Source: ZC4RG36 sp964652205
Lineage (GTDB): Bacteria > Chloroflexota > Anaerolineae > Aggregatilineales > Phototrophicaceae
Direction of reading: 5' to 3'
NCBI GenBank assembly: GCA_964652205.1
Contig: CAZZAO010000052.1
Location: forward strand, 1-34,673
Length of the DNA: 34,673 nt
The translations under genes were made by a program, and so were the position numbers. Below the pieces are notes generated by a model that worked only from the letters and a program-made list of their open reading frames with translations, made no database searches and was not told the DNA's origin. The first letter of the stretch is position 1; every line of letters starts with the position of its first letter. Positions 22,423 to 30,932 of this stretch are shown in pieces.

Positions 22423-24333
22423 ATGTCGTTTCTGACGCCGCTGGCGCTGGCGGCTGGCCTGCTGGCCGCGCCGATTATCGCCCTCTACATGCTGCGGCTG
22501 CGTCGGCGCGAAGTTACGGTGTCGAGCACGATGCTCTGGCAGCAGGTCTTGCTCGACCGCGAGGCGAATACGCCGTGGCAGCGGCTCAAGCGCAATCTCC
22601 TGCTGCTGCTGCAACTGCTGATTCTGGCGGCGCTGGTGCTGGCGCTGGCGCGACCGTTTATCGTCGTCCCTGCCGTCAGCGCCGGGCAGATTGCGCTGCT
22701 GCTGGACGCCTCGGCCAGCATGAACGCCACCGACAGCAGCGATGGATCGCGCTTTGCGGAAGCGCAGCGCAAGGCGCAGGAGATCGTCGATACCCTGAGC
22801 GCGGGCGACACAATGACGGTCATCCGCGTGGCCGACGTGCCGGAAGTGCTGGCCCCTTATAGCGGCGACCGGACGACGCTCCACGCCGCCATCGCCAGCG
22901 CGCAGCCGAGCGAAGCCAGCGCGGACTGGTCGGCGGCGCTGACGCTGGCAGCAGCGGGCGCGGCAGGCGCGACCGACTTCAACATGGTGCTGCTCAGTGA
23001 CGGCGGACTCGGCGCGGCAGCCACGCTCCCGGCGATTCCCGGCAAGGTGCAGTTGATTCCGGTCGGCACGTCGAGCGCCAACGTCGCCATTAGCGCGCTG
23101 GCGACGCGCGCCCTGCCCGGCCAGGCCCCGGAACTGTACGCGCAGGTGACGAACTATGGCGACCGGGACGCGCCGATTGTTTTCGATCTGCGCGTTGACG
23201 GCCAGTTATTCACGGCGGAGCGCTACACCATTCAGGCGAACAGCAGCCAGTCAATCGTGTCGCAGGCGCTGCCGCAGGGTTTCAAAACTCTTCAGGCGGG
23301 GCTGACCATTCCAACCGGCTCGTCGGTCGCGGACGATCTGCCCGAAGACAACACCGCCTGGGCCGTCTCGACCGGCGCAGGCGACCGGCGCGTGCTGATT
23401 ATGTCGAGCGACGGCAATTATTTCATCGATCAGGTTCTGCGCAGCCTGCCGGGATTGCAGGTTTTCGACGGCGACACGACGCGCGGCCTGCCCTCGCAGA
23501 CCTTCGACCTGTACATTTTCGACGGCTGGCTGCCTTCGACCCTGCCCAACGGCGATATGCTCATCATCGACCCGCCGGATAGCTCGCCGCTGTTCACGGT
23601 CGGCGCTATCACCGAAGCGACCGGCAGCCCGCGCGTCCACAGCGAAGACGCGCGTATGACTTACGTCGATTTCAAGACCGTCAACCTCGCCCGGTTCAAA
23701 CAGGTCACGGCCAGTTGGGCGCAGCCGCTGGTCGAGGCCGACGGCGGCCCGCTGCTGCTGGCCGGGGAAAACAGCGGGCGACAGATCGCCATCCTGACCT
23801 TCAACCTGAGTGAAACTGACCTGCCGCTGCAAATCACCTGGCCGATCCTGATGGCGAACCTGATGGACTGGTATCACCCGCAGGACGTCGTTTACGTTCC
23901 CGACGGCCTCAAGGTCGGCGAGTCGCTGCTGCTGCACCCGCCGCTGACCGCCGATTCCGTGCGGATTCACCTGCCCGATGGCAGCCGCCGCGATCTGAAA
24001 GCGACTGGCGCGGCGCTGATCTTTGCCGAGACGCAGGCCCCCGGCATCTACACGCTCGACGTGATGCAGGGCAGCACAGTCATTCAATCCACCAGCTTTG
24101 CCGTCAACCTGTTCGACCCGAACGAGAGCAACATCCGACCGAACACCACCATCAAGCTCGGCGAAACCACCGTCGCCGAGGCGCAGAAGGCCGAAGTCGG
24201 CCAGCGCGAATTCTGGCCCTGGCTGGCGCTGCTCGGCCTTGCTATTCTGCTGATCGAGTGGTTCGCCTATACACGCCGACTGCACGCGCCGACAGTTTTT
24301 CGCCCGCTGATCCGCCGTGGAGCAACGCGATGA
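22423..24333 (+). CDS. BatA-like VWA membrane protein
   Basis: This 636-residue membrane protein belongs to the Bat (aerotolerance-like) group. The BatA N-terminal signature is visible: a helix (FLTPLALAAGLLAAPIIALY, residues 3-22), LRRREVTVSSTMLWQQVLLD, and a second helix (about 59-80). The VWA domain follows with DASAS (Asp95, Ser97, Ser99). A long extracytoplasmic region of about 420 residues comes next, containing a GATase-like segment (VLIMSSDGNYFIDQVLRSLP). The last helix is FWPWLALLGLAILLIEWFAY near the C-terminus. The ATG follows GAGTGAGG that belongs to a repeat element. The stop overlaps a possible small gene (ATGA). Confidence 0.93.
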   Translation: MSFLTPLALAAGLLAAPIIALYMLRLRRREVTVSSTMLWQQVLLDREANTPWQRLKRNLLLLLQLLILAALVLALARPFIVVPAVSAGQIALLLDASASMNATDSSDGSRFAEAQRKAQEIVDTLSAGDTMTVIRVADVPEVLAPYSGDRTTLHAAIASAQPSEASADWSAALTLAAAGAAGATDFNMVLLSDGGLGAAATLPAIPGKVQLIPVGTSSANVAISALATRALPGQAPELYAQVTNYGDRDAPIVFDLRVDGQLFTAERYTIQANSSQSIVSQALPQGFKTLQAGLTIPTGSSVADDLPEDNTAWAVSTGAGDRRVLIMSSDGNYFIDQVLRSLPGLQVFDGDTTRGLPSQTFDLYIFDGWLPSTLPNGDMLIIDPPDSSPLFTVGAITEATGSPRVHSEDARMTYVDFKTVNLARFKQVTASWAQPLVEADGGPLLLAGENSGRQIAILTFNLSETDLPLQITWPILMANLMDWYHPQDVVYVPDGLKVGESLLLHPPLTADSVRIHLPDGSRRDLKATGAALIFAETQAPGIYTLDVMQGSTVIQSTSFAVNLFDPNESNIRPNTTIKLGETTVAEAQKAEVGQREFWPWLALLGLAILLIEWFAYTRRLHAPTVFRPLIRRGATR

Positions 24334-24440
24334 GCGCGCGCCTGATCGCCGTCGCGCTGGCCGGATTCGAGCGCGCCGCTGCTGAAAACAGCTCAGGTAA
24401 GACTCGCAGACTGCGGTTGAGAGTCAGAAACGAATCATGA
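24330..24440 (+). CDS. Possible 36-residue linker ORF between two VWA genes
   Basis: The frame begins with an ATGA overlap at the stop of the BatA-like gene and ends with an ATGA overlap at the start of the next VWA gene. It would encode MSARLIAVALAGFERAAAEN followed by SSGKTRRLRLRVRNES, a basic peptide without recognised homology. The next gene has only a weak ribosome site (GAGAGTC), so translation through this frame could feed it by re-initiation. The bases may also be just a spacer. I include it because both junctions match the coupled style of the operon. Confidence 0.3.
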   Translation: MSARLIAVALAGFERAAAENSSGKTRRLRLRVRNES

Positions 24441-27349
24441 CATTCACCACGCCTGTGGCGCTGCTGTTACTGCTCGCGCTGCTGCCCATCCTTTATCTGG
24501 GTTGGCCGCGGCTGGCTTACCGCCGGACGCGCGATTTCGCCAGCCTGATCCTGCGGGCGCTGATCGTCCTGCTGCTGGTGTTTGCGCTGGCCGGGCTGCA
24601 AACCGTCCGCTCGGCGGACAGGCTGGCGGTCGTCTTTCTGGTTGATGCGTCCGACAGCGTCGGCAAGACGGCGCAGGACGCCGAAATTGCCTACGTCCGC
24701 GACTCGATGCAGCACATGGCCGCCGACGATCTGGCGGGCGTGGTGCTGTTCGGCGCGAACGCGACCGTCGAGCGACAGCTCAACGCCGTCCGCGAGTTAG
24801 GGCCGGTACGCTCGACGCCGACGACCAGCAATACCGACATCGCCGAAGCGATCCGCCTCGGACTGGCGTTGTTCCCGCCCGATACGGCACGGCGGCTGGT
24901 GATTCTGGGCGACGGGCAGCCGACGGTCGGCGACACGGACGCGGCGGCACGGCTGGCTTCGGCGGCAGGCGTCGAGATCAGCTATGTCCCGTTCGAGCGC
25001 GCGCCATCGCCCGAAGTGCAGGTGAGCGATGTGCGCGTCCCGGCGTCTGTCAATGCCGGTCAGCAGTTCGACTTGAGCCTGTCGGTCGATGCCGACGCCG
25101 CCACACCCGCGACTATCACGGTGTTCGCGTCGGGGGAAATCATCCACCGCGAAGAGGTCAACCTCGCTAAAGGAAGCAGTAACTATACCCTACCGCTGAC
25201 AGCAGGCGGCTCTGGCTTCCGCGATTTCCGCGTTCAGGTTGACCCGAAAGGCGCGGACGACTTCTATCAAAACAACACGCTCTCAACCTTCAGTCAGGTC
25301 GTCGGGCCGCCGCGCGTGCTGCTCGTCAGCACCGACGCCGAAGAGACGCGCGCGCTGGCCGACGCGCTGACTGGTACTGGCCTGACGGTCGATACCGTCA
25401 CGCCGACTCAACTCCCGATTGGCGTCGCGCCGCTGGCGCAGTACAGCAGCGTCGTGCTGGCCGACGTCTCAGCGGAAGCCCTGACCGAAGGGCGGCAGAA
25501 AATCCTGCAAACCTACGTCCGCGACCTCGGCGGCGGGCTGGTCGCGGTCGGCGGGCCGACCAGTTTCGGCCCCGGCGGCTACTTCAGGACGCCGCTGGAA
25601 GAAACGCTGCCGGTCGAGTCGCGCCTGACTGACCAGCAGCGCATCCCGCAGTTGACGATTGTCTATGTGATCGACCGCTCCGGCAGCATGTCGATCAGCG
25701 GGCCGAGCGGCGTCGAAAATCTGGAACTGGCGAAAGAAGCCATCATGCGGTCGATTGAGTTCCTTCAGCCGACCGACCGCGCCGGAGTCGTCTCGTTCGA
25801 CGCGCAGGCTTACTGGATCGCCGACGTCCAGCCGGTCCTCGACCGGATCGCGCTGCAACAGATGGTCGGGACAATTCGCGCTGGCGGCGGGACGGACATT
25901 CTGGCCGGGATGCAGGCGGCAGCCGAGACGCTGGTCGCCGATCCTTCGCCGCGCAAGCACATGATCGTACTGACCGATGGCGGCGCTGACCCGACCGGGC
26001 TGGTCGATCTGGCGCGCAAGCTCTACACGCAGAACGACGTGACAACCTCGGTCGTGGCGCTCGGCGCGGGCAGCCCGTCGCAGACCTTCCTCGACGACAT
26101 CGCGGCGGCAGGCGGCGGCAACTACCACAACGTCGATATCGTCGAGCAGATTCCGACGATCTTCACGCTCGAAACGGTGCTGGCGACGCGCTCATACATC
26201 CGCGAGCAGTCGTTCGTGCCGTCGATCTCCGCCAACAGCCCGATCATCGACGGCATCACGTCCGCGCCGCCGCTGCTCGGCTACGTGGCGACGACGCCGA
26301 AGCAGACGGCGCAGGTCGTCCTCACTGCGGCGTCCGATTACCACGATCCGCTGCTGGCGCAGTGGCAGTACGGCCTCGGTCGCGCAGTCGCTTTCACCAG
26401 CGACGCCAGCGGACGCTGGGCCAAAAACTGGCTCGGCTGGGACAACTTCGCCCGCTTCTGGAATCAGGCGGTGCGCTGGACGATCACCGAGGGCAAGAAC
26501 CAGAATCTTGAGACGCGCGTCACGATGGATGGCGAGCAGGCGCGGGTCGAAGTCGATGCGCGCGATGCTGACGGCGGCTTCCTCAACGGTCTGACTCTCA
26601 GCGCCTCGATGGTCGATCCCGACCTCGGCGCGCAGTCGATTCGATTGCAGCAGGTCGCGCCGGGCCGCTACGAGGCGATCTTCACGCCTAAAACCGAAGG
26701 CGCGTATTTCCTGGCTGTGACCGGACAGGGCGCGAACACCGACGGCACGACGACCGAAGTCAACCAGCGCACCGGTTGGGTGATGAGCTATTCGCCCGAA
26801 TATGCCCTGCGCGCGCCGGGAGCCGAGGCCAGCGTCCTGCCCGGCGTCGCCGCGCTGACGCACGGACGCTCGCTGGCTGACGATCCCGCTGCCGCTTTCG
26901 CCCACAACCTGACGATGCGGACAGCCAGCACGCCGCTCTATCCGTGGCTACTGCTGGCGGCGCTGCTGCTGCTGCCGGTCGATATTGCCGTCCGCCGCCT
27001 GATTATCACCCGCAGCGACATCGCCCGCGCGCGCCAGTGGGCGCGGCGCGGACGCGGGATAGCCGAGGCTCCGACCGAGCGCCTCGCCGGGCTGATGGGC
27101 GCGAAAGCCCGCGCTCAGGAACGCGCCGACGAACAGAGGAGCCTCGGCACAAGCGCGCCGAGTACCGCCTCGGCGCTGCGCGCGCGACGTGACGCCGCGC
27201 GACAGGCGACCCAGGGCGAGCCGCCGCCCGTCCCGCCGACGCGCTCCAGCGTCCCGGAGCCAACCTTCCCGGCGCAGACGCCAAAGACCGAGGGCGGCAA
27301 TATCGCCGCCAGACTGCTCGAAAAGCGCCGAAAGGACGAGAGCCGATGA
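24437..27349 (+). CDS. Large double-VWA membrane protein with a GATase-like domain
   Basis: This 970-residue protein has two N-terminal helices (about 4-22 and 36-54). A first VWA domain follows with DASDS (Asp70, Ser72, Ser74), then a beta-sandwich region (about 195-285) and a glutamine-amidotransferase-like fold (about 292-395, RVLLVSTDAEETRALADALT to GGGLVAVGGPTSFGPGGYF). This fold is not expected to be catalytic, as no Cys nucleophile is visible. The second VWA domain has DRSGS (Asp413, Ser415, Ser417) and GGGTDILAGM. It ends with a further domain, a helix near 835-855 (YPWLLLAALLLLPVDIAVRR) and a basic cytoplasmic tail of about 110 residues. It should span the envelope with its large domains outside. 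Its stop overlaps the YwbE gene (ATGA). Confidence 0.93.
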   Translation: MTFTTPVALLLLLALLPILYLGWPRLAYRRTRDFASLILRALIVLLLVFALAGLQTVRSADRLAVVFLVDASDSVGKTAQDAEIAYVRDSMQHMAADDLAGVVLFGANATVERQLNAVRELGPVRSTPTTSNTDIAEAIRLGLALFPPDTARRLVILGDGQPTVGDTDAAARLASAAGVEISYVPFERAPSPEVQVSDVRVPASVNAGQQFDLSLSVDADAATPATITVFASGEIIHREEVNLAKGSSNYTLPLTAGGSGFRDFRVQVDPKGADDFYQNNTLSTFSQVVGPPRVLLVSTDAEETRALADALTGTGLTVDTVTPTQLPIGVAPLAQYSSVVLADVSAEALTEGRQKILQTYVRDLGGGLVAVGGPTSFGPGGYFRTPLEETLPVESRLTDQQRIPQLTIVYVIDRSGSMSISGPSGVENLELAKEAIMRSIEFLQPTDRAGVVSFDAQAYWIADVQPVLDRIALQQMVGTIRAGGGTDILAGMQAAAETLVADPSPRKHMIVLTDGGADPTGLVDLARKLYTQNDVTTSVVALGAGSPSQTFLDDIAAAGGGNYHNVDIVEQIPTIFTLETVLATRSYIREQSFVPSISANSPIIDGITSAPPLLGYVATTPKQTAQVVLTAASDYHDPLLAQWQYGLGRAVAFTSDASGRWAKNWLGWDNFARFWNQAVRWTITEGKNQNLETRVTMDGEQARVEVDARDADGGFLNGLTLSASMVDPDLGAQSIRLQQVAPGRYEAIFTPKTEGAYFLAVTGQGANTDGTTTEVNQRTGWVMSYSPEYALRAPGAEASVLPGVAALTHGRSLADDPAAAFAHNLTMRTASTPLYPWLLLAALLLLPVDIAVRRLIITRSDIARARQWARRGRGIAEAPTERLAGLMGAKARAQERADEQRSLGTSAPSTASALRARRDAARQATQGEPPPVPPTRSSVPEPTFPAQTPKTEGGNIAARLLEKRRKDESR

Positions 27350-27549
27350 GCGACGGACGCCATCGCAGCGAAGTTCGCCCCGGCCTGCGCGTCGAGATTG
27401 TGCTGAAACAGGATCAGCAGTCGGGCAAGCTGACGCAGGGCGTCGTCAAGGACATCCTGACCCACTCGGCCTTTCACCCACACGGCATCAAGGTACGCCT
27501 GACTGATAATCAGGTCGGTCGCGTCAAAACAATTGTGGACGCGCCGTAA
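27346..27549 (+). CDS. ywbE: YwbE-family protein
   Basis: This 67-residue protein contains the complete YwbE/DUF2196 motif set: IRPGL-type start (VRPGLRVEIVLKQDQQSGKL), TQGVVKDILTHSAFHPHGIK and VRLTDNQVGRVKTI. The family is small and widespread and resembles SH3-like barrels that may bind nucleic acid; its role is not known. The ATG overlaps the stop of the preceding VWA gene by four bases, so it is the last member of the cluster. The repeat element and the convergent permease gene lie downstream. Confidence 0.92.
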   Translation: MSDGRHRSEVRPGLRVEIVLKQDQQSGKLTQGVVKDILTHSAFHPHGIKVRLTDNQVGRVKTIVDAP

Positions 27550-27619
27550 GCTGCCGTCAATCCGTCAGCGCCTTGACGAGGATGATTTCGAGCGGTTCTC
27601 CGGGCAGGAGCAGCGCCGA

Positions 27620-27774
27620 CCTCACCCCCGACCCCTTCGCGGCCTTCGGCTCCTGCCGAACAAAGAGACGTTCGGCACGCTACGCCGCAAGCAGCGAGGG
27701 GGGAGCGGATGCGACGTATCGCAGCCCTGATCTTTCTCCCCTCTCCCGCCGGGGAGAGGGGCCGGGGGTGAGGG
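27620..27774 (+). repeat. Best-preserved copy of the interspersed element (about 155 bases)
   Basis: The ends are CCTCACCCCCGACCCC and GGGGCCGGGGGTGAGG, an imperfect terminal inverted repeat. Inside, GCCGAAC and GTTCGGC can pair around AAAGAGAC. The 55 bases 27648-27702 occur again, exactly but inverted, at 34619-34673. The structure resembles a small non-autonomous (MITE-like) or REP-type element. It fills the gap between the convergent YwbE and permease genes. No transposase is present. Confidence 0.75.
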
Positions 27775-27776
27775 CA

Positions 27777-30353
27777 TCACTCGCTTCTCAGCGCCTGCGC
27801 GGGAACCGTCCGGCTCAACCGCTGCGCCGGATAGATGCCCGCCGCCAGCGCCGCGACGACAGCGACGACGAACGCCAGTACGAACTCGTTGGGCTGGAGC
27901 AGAAGCTGCATCGTCCAGCCGAACGAGCGGACGTTGATGACGTAGACCAGCACCAGCGCCAGCACAAAGCCAATCGGCAGCGCCAGCAGCCCGGCGACCA
28001 GCCCCATCAGCCCGGTCTGCACCAGCGTGAAGCGCCACAACTGCCCGCCGGTCATGCCGACGGCGCGCATCGTTCCATACTGGCGCGTCCCTTCCAACTG
28101 AAGCGCCATCAACGCGCTCAGGATGCCGATGAAGGCCACGACCGTCGCCAGCAGACGGAGCGCAATCGTGATCGAGAAGGCGCGGTCGAAAACGGTGAAG
28201 ACGCCGGAACGCAGCGAGACGTTGCTCTGCGCCAGCAGATTCGTCCCTGTAAGCGCCTGATTGCGAATTGTGTCGAGAACCGCCGCCGGATCGACTCCCG
28301 GCTTGAGGAAAACGGCAATCGACGAAATCGCTTTATCGTCGTAATACTGGCGATAGACGTTGTCAGCCATAAAGACCGTCCCCTGATCGGTGGCGTAGTC
28401 GTAGTACACGCCAGCGACCTCGAAGGTCTGCGGGCCGCGGTCGGTCAGCAGCGTCAGCTTATTGTGCTCCGGCGTGATGCCGCGCCGGTAGGCAAACGGC
28501 TCGCTGACCATCAGCTTGCCGCCCGTCAGCGCTGTCCAGTAATCGGCCAACGGCACATTCAACCACGCGAACCGCCGCTGTCCGCTGGTCACTTCGCCAT
28601 CCGCCGAGGCCAGATTAACCGGCGGCAGATCGGGGAAATCAGGCGCGGTCACGGTGACATTGCGCCCGACGGTGAGGTGATCGACGCCGTCGATGGCGCG
28701 AACGCGGTCAGCGGCGGCAGGATCAACGCTGCCGGTCGCGCGGCTCGCCACCAGATTCGGCGGCGAGATATAGATGTCCGCGCCGAGCGTGTTGTTGAGC
28801 CAGTCTTCGACCGTGCCACGAAACGAGCCGATCATCACGCCGACGCCGACGATCACGCTGATCGCCACGGTCAGCGCGGCGACGGCCACCGACGTCCGGC
28901 TCAATGCCCTTGAGACAGCGCGCGGAGCCATCGTGCCGATGATGCCGAAAAGGCGGTCGGTGATCGGCGTGGCAATCCGCATGACCGCCAGCAACACGAC
29001 CGGCGTGAAGCAGGCTCCGCCGACGATGAAGAAGAACAGCGAGGTGAACGAGACGATCAGGCTGCGCGTCGGCAGAGTGAGCAGCAGCGCGCCGACGATC
29101 AGCATAGCGACGGCAGCAGCGGTGATGCGCGGGACGAGTCGGCGCGCGCCCTGCTCGACTTCCGAGCGGCGCAGCGCCCCGGCGGGCGGCGTGTGGGTCG
29201 CCTCGTAGGACGGCAGCGCCGACGCCGCCAGACTGGCGACGATGCCGATAGCCGCGCCTTTAACCAGCGTGAACGGATCGACGGCCACGCCCTGCACGTT
29301 GACGGTGAAATAGAGGTCGCTGATGGTCTGCGCGACCAGCCCGACCGCGCCGCGACCGAAAATGATGCCGAGGCCGAGGCCGATGATCGTGCCAATCGCG
29401 CCGAGCAGCAGCGCCTCGCTCAGAATCATGGCGAAAATCTGCCTCCGCGTCGCGCCAAGCGCGCGCAGCACCCCGATCTGCGGACGGCGCTGGATGACGC
29501 TGAAGGTGACGGTGTTATAGATCAGAAAGACGCCGACGATCAGCGCCAGCAGACTCAGCGCCTGAAGGTTCAGCTCGAAAGCGGCGGTCATCTGGGCAAT
29601 CGCCCCGCTCTGCGCCTGCGGCGTGGTCAGGGTCGCGCCGGGCGGCAGCAGCGCGCTGATCTTCGACGTATCGTAACCGGACGGCAAAATCAGATCGATG
29701 CGGGTAATCACCCCCGGCCTGCCGACCAGCTCCTGCGCGGTAGCGATGTCGGTCAGCAGCAGGTTTTCGAGCGCCTGCTGGCTCAGGCTGTCGGTCGGCA
29801 GCAGCAGGCCGACCACCTTGACCGAGGTCGTGCCGTCCCTGACGCGCAGTTCGAGCGAGTCGCCCGGCCTGACATGGTAGTGGTCGGCCAGCGGCTTGCT
29901 GATGAGGACGGTATTCGGCTGAGTGATGAAGGCGGTCAGCGCTTCGGCGGCGCTGGCCGTCTGCCCTTCGACGTTGACGCTCGACAGATAACTGCGGAAC
30001 GGCGGCTCGGAGAACGGATCGACGCCGAGCAGGTGCAGGACGCGGTCGTTGAGGCTCGACGCGCGGACGTAGTCCTCGACGATTGGCGCGGCGGCGGTCA
30101 GACCGAGATCGACGCGCAATTGCGTATAGACGTCGGTCGGCAGACCGGACGGCCCGCCGAGAACCTGATGGGTCGCTTTTCCCGCCACCGTTTCCGTGCT
30201 GAGGGCGAAAGCGCGGCTGGCCGAGCCGTTAGCGAGGTCGATAGCGATCACCATTGCCACGCCGAGCGCCACGCCGACCACGAACAGCACGCTTTGCAGC
30301 AATCGGCGGCTGACGTGCCGCCGGGCGAGACGCAGAAGCAGGGGAAAGGTCAT
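27777..30353 (-). CDS. YbbP-like ABC permease with two FtsX domains
   Basis: This 858-residue membrane subunit is probably of a lipid/lipoprotein-type or effector-type ABC exporter of the MacB/LolCE superfamily. The first helix (LLQSVLFVVGVALGVAMVIA, about 19-38) is followed by a MacB-like extracytoplasmic domain. An FtsX core follows (LNLQALSLLALIVGVFLIYN, IGVLRALGATRRQIFAMILS), then a central pair of helices, a second extracytoplasmic domain, and a second FtsX core (YGTMRAVGMTGGQLWRFTLV, FVLALVLVYVINVRSFGWTM). Two FtsX units in one chain match YbbP-type permeases. The ATG follows GAGGGAG. The cognate ATPase gene lies upstream, with a HEAT-repeat gene between them. Confidence 0.92.
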   Translation of the reverse strand: MTFPLLLRLARRHVSRRLLQSVLFVVGVALGVAMVIAIDLANGSASRAFALSTETVAGKATHQVLGGPSGLPTDVYTQLRVDLGLTAAAPIVEDYVRASSLNDRVLHLLGVDPFSEPPFRSYLSSVNVEGQTASAAEALTAFITQPNTVLISKPLADHYHVRPGDSLELRVRDGTTSVKVVGLLLPTDSLSQQALENLLLTDIATAQELVGRPGVITRIDLILPSGYDTSKISALLPPGATLTTPQAQSGAIAQMTAAFELNLQALSLLALIVGVFLIYNTVTFSVIQRRPQIGVLRALGATRRQIFAMILSEALLLGAIGTIIGLGLGIIFGRGAVGLVAQTISDLYFTVNVQGVAVDPFTLVKGAAIGIVASLAASALPSYEATHTPPAGALRRSEVEQGARRLVPRITAAAVAMLIVGALLLTLPTRSLIVSFTSLFFFIVGGACFTPVVLLAVMRIATPITDRLFGIIGTMAPRAVSRALSRTSVAVAALTVAISVIVGVGVMIGSFRGTVEDWLNNTLGADIYISPPNLVASRATGSVDPAAADRVRAIDGVDHLTVGRNVTVTAPDFPDLPPVNLASADGEVTSGQRRFAWLNVPLADYWTALTGGKLMVSEPFAYRRGITPEHNKLTLLTDRGPQTFEVAGVYYDYATDQGTVFMADNVYRQYYDDKAISSIAVFLKPGVDPAAVLDTIRNQALTGTNLLAQSNVSLRSGVFTVFDRAFSITIALRLLATVVAFIGILSALMALQLEGTRQYGTMRAVGMTGGQLWRFTLVQTGLMGLVAGLLALPIGFVLALVLVYVINVRSFGWTMQLLLQPNEFVLAFVVAVVAALAAGIYPAQRLSRTVPAQALRSE

Positions 30354-30373
30354 GAGGCTCCCTCATACAAGCA

Positions 30374-30399
30374 CGAAGGCGGGTTTTCACCCGCCTTCG
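30374..30399 (-). repeat. Strong hairpin between HEAT-repeat and permease genes
   Basis: CGAAGGCGGGT and ACCCGCCTTCG form an 11-bp perfect stem around TTTC. No U-tract follows on the minus strand (TGCTTGTATG), so it is not a standard terminator. It sits in the 119-base spacer of a minus-strand operon and could modulate relative expression or protect the mRNA end. Confidence 0.55.
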
Positions 30400-30472
30400 C
30401 CAGACACACGCTGATCGACAGGGAGACAATCGTCACCCTGTTGCCGGTTCCTTCGATGAAGCGGCGGGCCGC

Positions 30473-30922
30473 CTATCCCTTAACTTTGACCTGCGGTTCG
30501 TCGTCCTCGCGGTCGACCATCGCCTCAAAGTAGCCCAACCGCTGGAGCGACTCGCGGGCCGCCTCGCGGAACTTCTCATGGTCGGTGTCGAGCAGGCGCA
30601 CCAGCGACGGAATGGCGCGCGGGTCGCCGAGCTTGCCGAGCGACTGCGCCGCGTAGAGCGGCGTCTGGAAGCCGGGGGCGTCGAGCGCTTCGATCAACGC
30701 CGTGACGGCGCGCGAATCGCCGAGCTTGCCGAGCATCAGAGCGGCGCGACCGCGAACGATCAGGTCTTCGTGCTTGTTCTGCACCAGCATAATCAGCGTG
30801 CGTACCGCTTCGTCGCCGCCGACCATGCCGAGCTTCATCACTGCCGTGCGGCGCTTGTCTTTATTGACATCGCGCAGCTCGGCGATTAAGTTCTTTACCG
30901 ATTTCGGGTCAGAGGCCGCCAT
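30473..30922 (-). CDS. HEAT-repeat protein encoded inside an ABC transporter operon
   Basis: This 149-residue protein consists of four or so HEAT/PBS-lyase-type helical repeats: VKNLIAELRDVNKDKRRTAV, LIMLVQNKHEDLIVRGRAAL with MLGKLGDSRAV, LIEALDAPGFQTPLYAAQSL with GKLGDPRAIP, and LVRLLDTDHEKFREAARESL. Such proteins are adaptors that bind other proteins. It starts with the excellent site AAGGAG 7 bases before the ATG. The ATPase gene ends only 10 bases upstream and the permease starts 119 bases downstream, so it likely belongs to the same transcript. Its placement between ATPase and permease suggests regulation or assembly of the transporter. That is inference from position. Confidence 0.9.
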   Translation of the reverse strand: MAASDPKSVKNLIAELRDVNKDKRRTAVMKLGMVGGDEAVRTLIMLVQNKHEDLIVRGRAALMLGKLGDSRAVTALIEALDAPGFQTPLYAAQSLGKLGDPRAIPSLVRLLDTDHEKFREAARESLQRLGYFEAMVDREDDEPQVKVKG

Positions 30923-30932
30923 TTGAATCTCC

